Part shown: piece by piece, positions 34,347 through 42,192 of the stretch
Numbering within the stretch: the first letter of the stretch is position 1
Layout: the number at the start of each line of letters is the position of its first letter
Origin: Acidobacteriota bacterium
Lineage (GTDB): Bacteria; Acidobacteriota; Terriglobia; Acidiferrales; UBA7541
Length of the DNA stretch: 64,000 bases
Assembly (NCBI GenBank): GCA_003223215.1
Contig: QHYH01000093.1
Coordinates: forward strand, 1-64,000
Direction: 5' to 3'
Translations under genes and position numbers: made by a program
The notes under the pieces: generated by a model
Seen by the model: the letters and a program-made list of their open reading frames with translations, nothing else
What the model was told of the DNA's origin: nothing
Databases searched by the model: none

Positions 34347-36389
34347 TTAATGCTTGAGCACGTGTTGGTCGTCGGTGATGCGGAGGCGCTCGGCCTCGCC
34401 AACGGACACGTCGGAGAGGATGACCTTGTCGCCCTCTTTTAACCCATCCAGGACCTCGATGGTAGTCGCCGAGGCGCGTCCAAGCTTCACGTAGGTCCGG
34501 ATTGCTTCCGAGCCATTGTTGATGATCTTAAACAGGAACATCCCGGTGTTCGGACTGCCACCTACCGGGCGTCCGACGAACAGAGCGTTGTCGAGCTTTT
34601 CGATGTTGATGGTGGCAATGACTTCGAGACCCGCGCTGGTTCCCGGGGGCAAGGCATCGAGGGCGATATCCACAGTGCGCGTATCGTTGGATGACGGCGC
34701 GCCAGTGCTGTGGACGTGCCCATTCAGAGGACCTTTTTCCGTGCTGACCGCGACACTCTGGCCAGGTTTCACGTCGGCGGCCAAGGAAGCCGGAACGCTC
34801 ACTCGAGCGACTAAGTTCGCGGAACCTTCTCCGCGGACGAGAGTTCCGGAGCCGCGAACCTGACGCATCATCGGGCCTCTTTTTACCGTGTCGAGCCAAA
34901 TGGTCGAATAGTCCACGCTTGGTTCGTCCCAGGAAGGTTGCGTACGAAGGGCGCCACGGATACCCCCGACGATTCCCCTAGAAACTCCTTCGGCAATGCC
35001 GTGCGAAATACCTTGCGAGATACCGCCGGCAACCCCGCCAGCCGTGCCGCCCTCAAGTCTGCCTGGCAGGATGATTTGCTCATAGACGTCAAATTGCAGG
35101 TTGGCGTAACGGGTCGATCGTGCGTAGGGAGTCAGGGTCGTGCGAACTTCTACCGTAATTCCGCGCTCGCTCCAGAAGCTTTCCAGGGCTTCCTTCATCT
35201 TGCCTGCTTTTGCCTGGTCGTAGGCGGTTTCGACGGTGAGCCGGCCGGGAAGCTGATTCAGGCGGGTACGCTCATCGTTCACAACCGTATCGCGCAAAAC
35301 GTTGCCGGTGAAATCGTGATGCTTCACTTCGATTCGCCGGAGTAGCGGGACCGCTCGATCGAGGTTTTGTTGCCAAACGCCTCCGAGGGTGGATGGGGCG
35401 GGCAGCGGCCCGCCTTGGAGCGGAAAAGTCCAGGCAGCGAGCGAGATGATCAGGATCAGGCAGCAGGAGATGGCGCCCAATGAGGCGATCAGTCTTCTCC
35501 GGGACATTCGAACCTCCTCGAGCATGAGCGCTATACGCTCGACCAGTTGACGCTCCGCGAGGAACGGCGGCGCGGGAATGGCCGCGATGGGCGCGGGGCC
35601 GTTGGCGAACTCGAGCAAGGATGCCAGATATGGTTTCCGCGCTTCGGTCAGCCTAACCACTTCTAGATCGACAATTTGCTCGCGCGCGAGACGGACGCGC
35701 GAGACCAGCCAGGCGATGGCGGGATGGAACCAGAACACAGCGCGAAGGATTTCTTCGCCGAGGTGATGGACCCAGTCGAGGCGGTGCACGTGAAGCAGTT
35801 CGTGACAGGCAATCGCAGATTGGAAGCGGGGGTCCAAAGACGCAAAACGCTCTGGAAGGAGCACGACCGGAGCCACAAACCCGAACGTGACGGGCGAATC
35901 CACTTGGGCGGACAGACGGAACTCCGCGGGAGCAGCTACCAGGGTAGCCATTGCTTGGAGAACGGCGGCAGATTCTGCAGCAGAGGCGATTGGCCTCGAG
36001 GCTTGGCGGAGTCGGTGAAGTTTGAGAAGACCGAGCGCAAGGATTGCGCAGCGCAAGGCAATTCCGACTAGAATCACGATGCCAAGAATCGGAGCGATGG
36101 TTTGAAGGCTAGGAAGATGCCCGTGGCTGGCGGCGGGGCTGGATGGCGCAGGAAGCAGAGCGCCAACAACGTCAGTGGAGATAACCATCGGTGCGCCATG
36201 GTGTGGGCGATGCCAGGGCTGCATAAACGGGAGTAGCAGGCTCGTCGCGAGGAGCGACCTCCAATAGGCGAAAAGCACGCGGGGCTGCCGAAGTTTGAGG
36301 GCGCCCGCTAGAAGTCCAGCCGCCAAGACAAGAAGGGCTACCTGGACGCTCCAGAAAACCAGGTTTGCAAACCACAGCGGCATGTCCAT
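34347..36389 (-). CDS. M56 (BlaR1-like) metallopeptidase fused to POTRA-like and membrane-fusion-protein-like domains
   Basis: This is a 680-residue membrane protein. Residues 1-325 form a BlaR1/MecR1-type M56 unit: hydrophobic helices near 10-30, 35-55 and 98-123, the zinc motif HELLH at 196-200 with further acidic residues in HHLGEEILRAVFWFHP, and a final helix at 301-324. Instead of a penicillin-binding sensor, the rest differs. Residues 352-438 resemble a POTRA unit (VKHHDFTGNVL ... FWSERGITVEV ... LQFDVYEQ). Residues 446-480 are Gly-rich repeats. Residues 500-672 read like an HlyD/MacA adaptor barrel (VKRGPMMRQVRGSGTLV, LDGLKEGDKVILSD). The ATG at 36389 has AAGGAG six bases upstream. It lies 31 bp after the BlaI-like repressor gene, with which it surely forms a signalling pair, the peptidase relieving repression on an unknown envelope signal. 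Confidence 0.8.
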   Translation of the reverse strand: MDMPLWFANLVFWSVQVALLVLAAGLLAGALKLRQPRVLFAYWRSLLATSLLLPFMQPWHRPHHGAPMVISTDVVGALLPAPSSPAASHGHLPSLQTIAPILGIVILVGIALRCAILALGLLKLHRLRQASRPIASAAESAAVLQAMATLVAAPAEFRLSAQVDSPVTFGFVAPVVLLPERFASLDPRFQSAIACHELLHVHRLDWVHHLGEEILRAVFWFHPAIAWLVSRVRLAREQIVDLEVVRLTEARKPYLASLLEFANGPAPIAAIPAPPFLAERQLVERIALMLEEVRMSRRRLIASLGAISCCLILIISLAAWTFPLQGGPLPAPSTLGGVWQQNLDRAVPLLRRIEVKHHDFTGNVLRDTVVNDERTRLNQLPGRLTVETAYDQAKAGKMKEALESFWSERGITVEVRTTLTPYARSTRYANLQFDVYEQIILPGRLEGGTAGGVAGGISQGISHGIAEGVSRGIVGGIRGALRTQPSWDEPSVDYSTIWLDTVKRGPMMRQVRGSGTLVRGEGSANLVARVSVPASLAADVKPGQSVAVSTEKGPLNGHVHSTGAPSSNDTRTVDIALDALPPGTSAGLEVIATINIEKLDNALFVGRPVGGSPNTGMFLFKIINNGSEAIRTYVKLGRASATTIEVLDGLKEGDKVILSDVSVGEAERLRITDDQHVLKH

Positions 36390-36420
36390 AAACGACTCCT
36401 TCCATCCGGGCAGCGGGCTT

Positions 36421-36795
36421 TCATTCGCTTTCCTCGACCATACGGACAATCTTTTGCAGATCCCTTTCCCGAAGATGGTGCGATTTGACCAGGTGAACGA
36501 GGAGAGGTTCGGCTGAGCCATTGAAAACGCGATCGATGAATTCGCGGATCATGCCGCGGATGATTTGATTCTTGGGATGCGCGGGGCGGTAAAGGAAAGC
36601 GCGGTCCTGCCGGCGTTTTTTCAGATAACCCTTGGTTTCGAGGATCTTCATCATGGTCATGACCGTGGTGTAAGCGATTTTGCGGCGCTCAAGGAGGACT
36701 TCATAGACATCACGGACGGTCGCAGCGCCGCGTTGCCAGACGAGCTTCATGATTTCGAGCTCCTGAGGGGTAAGCGTGTTGTGTTTGGGACGCAT
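36421..36795 (-). CDS. BlaI/MecI/CopY-family transcriptional repressor
   Basis: This is a 124-residue winged-helix repressor. The HTH region reads LTPQELEIMKLVWQRGAATVRDV, the recognition part ERRKIAYTTVMTMMKILETKGYL, and the wing contains RAFLYRPAH. This is the BlaI/MecI/CopY pattern, including the TTVMT segment. The C-terminal dimerisation helices (about 85-124) are present, so the protein is complete. It is first in a two-gene operon with the M56 peptidase. A perfect 10-bp palindrome sits between the -10 and -35 elements of its own promoter, so it probably represses itself. The peptidase presumably inactivates it. Confidence 0.9.
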   Translation of the reverse strand: MRPKHNTLTPQELEIMKLVWQRGAATVRDVYEVLLERRKIAYTTVMTMMKILETKGYLKKRRQDRAFLYRPAHPKNQIIRGMIREFIDRVFNGSAEPLLVHLVKSHHLRERDLQKIVRMVEESE

Positions 36796-36801
36796 AGCAA
36801 G

Positions 36802-36830
36802 TATTTAGTACTAATTAATTCGTATGTCAA
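36802..36830 (-). promoter_or_regulatory. Promoter with palindromic operator for the BlaI/M56 operon, leaderless-type
   Basis: On the minus strand TTGACA (36825-36830), a spacer of exactly 17 bp and TAAATA (36802-36807) form a near-consensus promoter. The -10 ends six bases before the ATG at 36795, so transcription should begin at the start codon. The perfect palindrome TTAGTACTAA (36805-36814) overlaps the -10 and spacer, where a dimeric repressor would block polymerase. All positions are read directly; repressor identity is inferred. Confidence 0.65.
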
Positions 36831-37512
36831 GGGAAAAAGCAAACCGCCGCGAGGCTCGCCGGGCGGGATGACAGGGGGCACTGGGAGAGTGGACTGCTTC
36901 GGCGTGCGCTTGGCGATTTCCTTGTCGGTGAGTCCCTCGGCCACCCAGCGGGATGAGTCAACATCGGCGAGAGGCCTTCGCGCGGCAGCGCGGTTCCCGC
37001 GGCCACAGCGACCATGGGTTTTTTTTGTCCCTCTGGCACGGCAGCGCTGCCGTCGAAGCCTGCTGGTCGCCTTGCAAAACCCTCCGCGTGGCAGTGGCCA
37101 TGCCGGAGCGCTTCTCGGTGCTGGACTTCTTTCCTGCGGCTGACGGTTGGTGTTGCTTTCTTGTGGAAATCCTGTGCTTGCCTTCTCGTCAAAAAGCAGC
37201 CTTGCAACCGGAAAGGTGGCCGGCTGCCGTTTGCGGCTCGCGGCAACTCGTGGTGAGAGTTCTCCTTTTGCACTCACTCCGGCTTAGGTACCCGAGAGTG
37301 GGACCCTTTTCTCTCTTTTCGCCTTTTGCCCCATTTCGTCCTCACTTTTTCCTCCAACCCTCCTTTCCTTTTTAGTACCGCCGTACTACTATTCTTCGGA
37401 GACGTCCGATTCCCTTTAGGGGTACGTATTCACTATAGGTTTTTGCGTCGCCGGTGAACTACACTGCTTCTGGATAGACAGCCAGGATTTCCTCCGGAAA
37501 GTCGGTTTGGCC
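36831..37512. other. Intergenic region with an inverted repeat upstream of the PilZ-like gene
   Basis: No complete gene is seen in this 680-bp stretch. A perfect inverted repeat TAGTAC-CGCC-GTACTA is at 37373-37388; it shares the TAGTAC core of the operator at 36805. A minus-strand string EGLTDKEIAKR (about 36900-36935) resembles a LuxR-type helix but has no supporting context. The T/C-rich stretch 37300-37372 has no coding character. Confidence 0.35.
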
Positions 37513-37935
37513 ATGGCGACCCACCCTGAGATAGTGCGTGAAATGACGACCAAGAAGCCCGAAACAGCGGCACCGGCCAGACCGGCCGCCACCCAGCCCG
37601 AGCGTCGCGGCAATCGCCGCTGCCGAATTACCCAACTCATGCGCATACGGCCGTCCGATCCCGAGAAAACGCATTTCGAGGACTTGCGTGGTTCGATGAG
37701 TGTGTCGAGGTCGGGCGTGTATTTTCAGTCGAGCGAACCTGGCTACGAGGTAGGCTTGCGGCTCTTTGTGACCATGCCGTACTCAAACGACCCGGCCTCG
37801 CTCAATCGGGAGTATTTGGCCGAAGTGGTGCGCCGCGATGTTTTGCCCACCGGCATGTATGGCATTGGGATCAAGATCCTGATGGAGATGGGGATTCAGC
37901 ACTCGTACAACTTCGGGCCCAGCACGCCTTTTTGA
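37513..37935 (+). CDS. PilZ-like domain protein
   Basis: This is a 140-residue soluble protein. After a Thr/Pro/Ala-rich N-terminus comes RRGNRRCRI, matching the RxxxR half of the PilZ c-di-GMP-binding site. SMSVSRSGVYFQS stands where PilZ has (D/N)xSxxG; the first acidic/Asn residue is Ser here, so nucleotide binding is uncertain. Following strands (GLRLFVTMPYS, EYLAEVVRRDVLPTGMYGIGIKI) fit the PilZ barrel. The ATG at 37513 is chosen over a TTG two codons earlier. A strong bidirectional terminator follows. The nearby inverted repeat at 37373 may control it. Confidence 0.65.
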   Translation: MATHPEIVREMTTKKPETAAPARPAATQPERRGNRRCRITQLMRIRPSDPEKTHFEDLRGSMSVSRSGVYFQSSEPGYEVGLRLFVTMPYSNDPASLNREYLAEVVRRDVLPTGMYGIGIKILMEMGIQHSYNFGPSTPF

Positions 37936-38036
37936 ACAAGCGCAACCGGGACGCGCCCTCGACCGGAGTGCGGGGCGAACCGATCAACAAACTTCAGAAG
38001 CATAAACCTCGAATTAGATACGACTTGAAACAAGAG

Positions 38037-38064
38037 CGGGCGTCCCGAGTGCATGGGACGCCCG
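38037..38064. terminator. Bidirectional rho-independent terminator
   Basis: CGGGCGTCCC (38037-38046) and GGGACGCCCG (38055-38064) form a perfect 10-bp GC-rich stem with an 8-base loop. T-rich tails occur on both strands (TCCTTGTGTTT on the plus strand, CTCTTGTTT on the minus). It separates the convergent PilZ-like and TPR genes. Confidence 0.8.
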
Positions 38065-38091
38065 TCCTTGTGTTTGGGGGGAGAGAACTCG

Positions 38092-38556
38092 TTAGGAGGC
38101 CTGCCCGAATAATCGCATGGTGCGGTGCCGCAGCCTGCCAAGTTGCCGGTTCAAGGGGTGCCTGCGCGAGAGGAAGCTTAAAACTGGGGGGCGCCGCTGA
38201 GTCAGCTTATTGATGGCGATGGTCAGCCGCACGTCGCGCCGCGCAAATTTCAAACCGGATTCCAGGGCTTCGCGGGCATCCTCGCGCCGTCCGGCGGCGG
38301 CGTAAACTTCCGCCAAATTCAAATACAGTTGCGCCTGGTTTCTCTTCATGCGAACCGCGGAGTCGCAGAGCTTCTGCGCTTCGCCCCATTTACCTTCCGA
38401 GCGTGCCAAGACCACACCCAGGTAGGACATGTAGTAGGGATTGTTCTTGTCAAGCTCCACGGCACGCCGCATGTGGGGAAGGGCCTTGGCCGCGCGTCTG
38501 TCCCGAAGGAGGGTCAGACCGGTCTTGAACTCCCGGAAGGCTTCTGTATCCATCAT
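38092..38556 (-). CDS. TPR-repeat protein
   Basis: This is a 154-residue protein with about three tetratricopeptide repeats: ALPHMRRAVELDKNNPYYMSYLG, EAQKLCDSAVRMKRNQAQLYLNLAEVY and DAREALESGLKFARRDVRL. It has no signal peptide or membrane helix, so it is probably a cytoplasmic scaffold. The basic C-terminus (RRHPLNRQLGRLRHRTMRLF) is notable. The start is at 38556 with GAGGTG upstream; a second ATG follows immediately. It might be co-transcribed with the small membrane frame just upstream. Specific role is unknown. Confidence 0.7.
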   Translation of the reverse strand: MMDTEAFREFKTGLTLLRDRRAAKALPHMRRAVELDKNNPYYMSYLGVVLARSEGKWGEAQKLCDSAVRMKRNQAQLYLNLAEVYAAAGRREDAREALESGLKFARRDVRLTIAINKLTQRRPPVLSFLSRRHPLNRQLGRLRHRTMRLFGQAS

Positions 38557-38560
38557 GGTT

Positions 38561-38755
38561 TCACCTCATTCGGCCTGTGCGAACCGGGAGCTGCAGGAGC
38601 ATTGGATTTCCAGGAACGGGGGTAATTTCCGCGGGGCGCGGAGGGCGTCCGCGCCAAACCGTATTGAGGAACTCCAGAAAGGAAGTTCCGCGAAACCCAT
38701 TGATCAGTGGAACGGCCAGCACTACGGTTGCGAGAAAGGTTCCCATCCCAGTCAT
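38561..38755 (-). CDS. Possible small membrane protein upstream of the TPR gene
   Basis: This 64-codon minus-strand frame starts at the ATG at 38755, encodes one hydrophobic segment (MGTFLATVVLAVPLINGF) and then a Pro/Arg-rich tail. It stops four bases before the TPR gene start. The arrangement suggests an operon leader or small membrane protein, but the ribosome site is weak and no family is recognised. It could be non-coding. Confidence 0.3.
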   Translation of the reverse strand: MTGMGTFLATVVLAVPLINGFRGTSFLEFLNTVWRGRPPRPAEITPVPGNPMLLQLPVRTGRMR

Positions 38756-38848
38756 TTTGCAACGTACCTGACGTTCGACGGGGAATCTACTGACCTGGAG
38801 GACAGTCTTGGTGCAGCGGGACTGGCGTTGTAAGGGACGCGGCCAGGA

Positions 38849-38864
38849 CAGGGAGTACTCCCTG
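38849..38864. repeat. Perfect 16-bp palindrome
   Basis: CAGGGAGTACTCCCTG is self-complementary over all 16 bases, centred on AGTACT. It lies in a 190-bp gap between two minus-strand units. No T-run follows, so a protein-binding site is more likely than a terminator. Confidence 0.4.
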
Positions 38865-38927
38865 GGTCTTTGGTTCTGGGTTAGGCGTACTCTGTTGCCG
38901 AGATTTCAAAGCCGTGGTTCTCTTCGA

Positions 38928-38942
38928 GCCCTGCGTCAGGGC
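38928..38942. repeat. Second copy of the 15-bp inverted repeat (see 12675)
   Basis: It is identical to 12675-12689 (GCCCTG-CGT-CAGGGC). It sits directly after the 3' end of the DUF2252 gene and may act as its transcript 3' hairpin. Flanking sequence is not shared between the two copies. Confidence 0.45.
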
Positions 38943-38945
38943 GCA

Positions 38946-39979
38946 CTAGCTGGCCTTCGTTCTCGCCGCCTCTTTCCAGCCGCGGCGCGACGACAGATCG
39001 TGCTTTACTTTCGCGACGGCCTTCGGGCTTCCGAAGTGCATGTTCGCTGTTTCCCAGCCCATGTCATAGAGCAGGCGCGACTCATCCCTTTCTTTGGGCA
39101 GTGAGGAAAGCTCGATGCGGGAACAGTCGGGAGCCAGCCGCCGGACGAGCCAGTGGCCGTGGAAGCGTACGCAGGGATCTTTGACGCGGATGGCGGAGTT
39201 CACCAATCTCGCGCCGTAGAGTTCTTCGGCGGAGTTGTCCTTGTACCAGGCCCAGGCGGAAGTGCGGATTCCCTTGGCTTCGCGCGCGATGAAGGCGCCT
39301 TCCCAGGAGGACAGCGCCAGGATTCGGGGATGTCCCAGGCTCCCGAGGCCGGCGATTCGGCGTTTCAATTGGTAGGCGCGGCAGGGCTCGGGCAGGGAGG
39401 CCTCAATGAGCTTGCGCGCTTCGCTCGGGGGCTTGGAGGTGTACGGCGGGCACTGCTGCATTTTTGCCCAGAAGCGCACAGAGGATCGCGCAATTTGCCG
39501 AGCGCCAGCACGCGCAGCCATTGGTGGTGCTCTGCCAATACGAAGGCTTTGCCGCCCGCGGCTAAGGCGTCGCGGTAGCCTTCCTCGATGGCCTCGGCGG
39601 CTTCCCGGCGCGTCAGGGAAAGATGCTCGGAGGAAATCGCCAGATAGGCGCTGGTCGCGAGACGCGCTAGATCGAGCGTGTAGACGGCGGGCCAGGCTTC
39701 GTCGAGGTCGTTGACTCCCCAAATGAGCCGGCCCTCTTCATCGCGCCAGGTGCCGAAGTTCTCGATGTGCAGGTCGCCGACAGCGAGAACCGGGGGAGCT
39801 TTGGCCAGCTCGGGGCAAACTTCCGGCCAGAGCTGGAGCCAGCGGTAAAACGTCGCGCGAAAGAAGGGAAAAGCGGCGTCGGCCATGTGCTGATGCTTCA
39901 AAGCAATGTCTTGGCGCACGATGGGAAGGCGTTTTGCCAACCAGCGCTCGAAGTCGGCGGTCGCTTTGAAGATGTTCAT
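38946..39979 (-). pseudogene. DUF2252 family protein, split by a single frameshift
   Basis: The N-terminal part from the ATG at 39979 shows the family text FFRATFYRWLQLWPEV, LAVGDLHIENFGTWRD and WGVNDLDEAWPAVYTLDLARLATS, which resembles a kinase-like fold with HxEN and D motifs. It runs to LALGKLRDP. The remainder (RFWAKMQQCPPYT ... KRRIAGLGSLGHPRILAL ... ESRLLYDMGWETANMHFGS) is in another frame, so one base is missing or added near 39488. The combined length of about 345 residues is normal for the family. Whether this is a true mutation or an assembly error cannot be told here. Function of the family is uncharacterised. Confidence 0.75.
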
Positions 39980-39998
39980 TTAAGGAAGAGAATTCGCC

Positions 39999-41299
39999 CT
40001 ATGCGCGGGCGCGTTCGGAATGCATTTTGCCGCGGTGCATGCGCGCCTCATAGACGGGGAACTTTGCGGCAAGCTCGGCCACTTGCTTGCGGACGCGCTG
40101 CTCGACTTCCGCATTGCCAATGTTCGTAAGGACGTCGGCGATCCAGCCGCCAATCTGTCCCATCTCCGGTTCGCGCATGCCGCGCGTCGTGATGGAAGGG
40201 CTGCCCAGGCGGATGCCGCCCGCTTTCATCGGTGGTAGAGGGTCAAAGGGAATGGCATTTTTGTTCACGGTGATGCCGGCGCGGTCCAGAGCTTTTTCCG
40301 CGTCGGAACCGGTGATGCCGCGCAAGTGCACTTCGATCAGGAACAGGTGATTGTCCGTGCCACCGCTGACGATGCGGAATCCGCGCTTGGCGACGGTTGC
40401 GGCCATTGCTTTCGTGTTCGCCACCACCTGCTTTTGATATTCCGTGAAAGAAGGCTCCATGGCTTCTTTCAGACACACGGCCTTGGCCGCAATCGTGTGC
40501 ACTAGCGGGCCGCCCTGCGTCCCGGGGAAGGTCAGCCGGTCCAATTCTTTGGCGAAGGCGGCCTTCGAGAGGACCAGGCCGCCGCGCGGACCGCGCAGCG
40601 TCTTGTGCGTGGTGGTGGAGACGACATCCGCGTGCGGAATCGGGCTAGGATGGACGCCTGCGGCCACCAGTCCCGCGATGTGCGCCATGTCGACGAAGAA
40701 AATCGCCTCCACGCCTTTGGCGGCTTTCGCAATGCGCTCGAAGTCGATGATCCGCGGATAGGCACTCGCGCCGGCCACAATCATTTTCGGCTTATGCTCG
40801 TGGGCCAGCTTTTCGATTTCGTCGTAATCGATGCGCTCGTCTTCTTTCCTGACTCCGTAGGCCACGAATTTGTACATCCGGCCCGAAAAGTTCAGCGGGT
40901 GGCCGTGCGTGAGGTGGCCGCCGTGCGCGAGATTCATGCCCAGTACCGTGTCGCCTGGATGTACACCGCGATGTTGGCCGAGGTCCCTGAGTGCGCCTGG
41001 ACGTTCGCGTGCTCCGCGCCGAAAAGCGCTTTCGCGCGATCTATCGTCAGTTGTTCGACCTTGTCCGCAAACTCGCAGCCGCCGTAATAGCGTCTACCGG
41101 GATAGCCCTCCGCGTATTTGTTGGTGAGAATCGAACCCATCGCTTCGAGCACGGCTTCCGAGACGAGGTTCTCCGAAGGAATCAGCTCGAGGCCGGTGGC
41201 CTGGCGCCGCGCCTCTTCGCGCAGCAGATCCGCGATTTGCAGATCCACGGAGTCCAGCGGCCGATTCATGCGCTCCCCGGCGGGCGGTGTTGATGTCAT
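39999..41299 (-). pseudogene. glyA: Serine hydroxymethyltransferase (glyA), broken by a ~13-bp deletion
   Basis: SHMT is the PLP enzyme interconverting serine and glycine with tetrahydrofolate. The N-terminal part (start at 41299, GAGG upstream) is normal through [29 protein letters not shown] and [15 protein letters not shown]. It then reads IQATRYWA and stops at about 40934. The rest ([19 protein letters not shown] ... [13 protein letters not shown] with the PLP Lys ... GGTDNHLFL) lies in another frame to 39999. In homologues five residues separate AVY from PGD; here only two bases do, so about 13 bp are missing. Neither half can be an active enzyme. rpiB lies immediately upstream in the same direction. 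Confidence 0.85.
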
Positions 41300-41386
41300 G
41301 AGAAACCTCGTTCGCAAGCCATCGTTTTGTCATGCTTGGACCGAACAGCGATTTTATCGGATGGAATTGAGGAATGCCAATTTCGT

Positions 41387-41872
41387 CTAACGCTTTGCGG
41401 CTTCGGCCCGTTCTTCCTTTTCTATGGCGGTGATTTTGTCGAGGCGCCGCTGGTGGCGGCCACCGAGGTAGGCGGTGGTCAGGAAAACCTGCACCATGGC
41501 AACGGCCGCTTCGCCGGTGACGACGCGGCCGCCAAGCGCGAGCACGTTCGCATCGTTGTGTTCCCGCGCCAGGCGTGCTGTATTGACGTCATGCGCCAAT
41601 GCGGCGCGGACGCCTGGCACTTTGTTGGCCGCAATGGAGATGCCAATCCCGGTCCCGCAAACGGCGATGCCAAAATGCGCTTGCTTCGACACCACTCGCT
41701 CGCCCACCGCCTTGCCGTAGTCCGGATAGTCGACGGATTCTTCGGAAGAGGTTCCCAGATCGCTGACCGCATAGCCTGCGCTCTCGAGATACCGGCGAAT
41801 CGTTTCTTTGACGGAGAATCCGGCGTGGTCAGAACCAATGGCGATGCGCGGCTTGGCGGATGGAATAGTCAT
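41387..41872 (-). CDS. rpiB: Ribose 5-phosphate isomerase B
   Basis: This 161-residue cytoplasmic enzyme of the RpiB/LacAB family interconverts ribose-5-P and ribulose-5-P. It shows IAIGSDHAGF (phosphate/substrate loop), YPDYG, the catalytic Cys in AVCGTGIGISIAANK, and HNDANVLALGGR. The C-terminal extension RRLDKITAIEKEERAEAAKR is charged. The ATG at 41872 is the family start; the frame runs 81 codons further upstream without conserved text. On the minus strand a TATACAAT lies about 26 bases upstream of the ATG as a possible -10. Its downstream neighbour is the broken glyA. Confidence 0.92.
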   Translation of the reverse strand: MTIPSAKPRIAIGSDHAGFSVKETIRRYLESAGYAVSDLGTSSEESVDYPDYGKAVGERVVSKQAHFGIAVCGTGIGISIAANKVPGVRAALAHDVNTARLAREHNDANVLALGGRVVTGEAAVAMVQVFLTTAYLGGRHQRRLDKITAIEKEERAEAAKR

Positions 41873-42192
41873 GGCCTTCGTTCGGCTAAACCCGGCGCGA
41901 TTGTATAGGATGAGGCCGCGGTTGCCCAGTCCGGCTCGCTTCGCTTGGTTCGATTGCTTGCTCAGGTTTCGCCAAACAGGGAGAGTGCCGGGAAAAGCGG
42001 CGGCAAGGGCGCCGCAGTTTAAATGACTTCGTTTGCGACATGTTGCGGCGCTCAACAAGGAGAAGCGACGCGGACGTTCCGGAGGAACGTCTATCGGTTC
42101 ATGGCGTACCGGCAAAGCCGCAATCTTTTGCTTTCCTTGGAAAAACGGATATAGTTTCCGCGCTAAAGTTGGCAGCTTGAGGAGTATCGGAC

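Noticed and set aside
36890-36940. LuxR-like helix text (EGLTDKEIAKR) on the minus strand
   Set aside because: Only one helix-like string, no receiver or second helix, and no start or ribosome site. Chance resemblance is likely.
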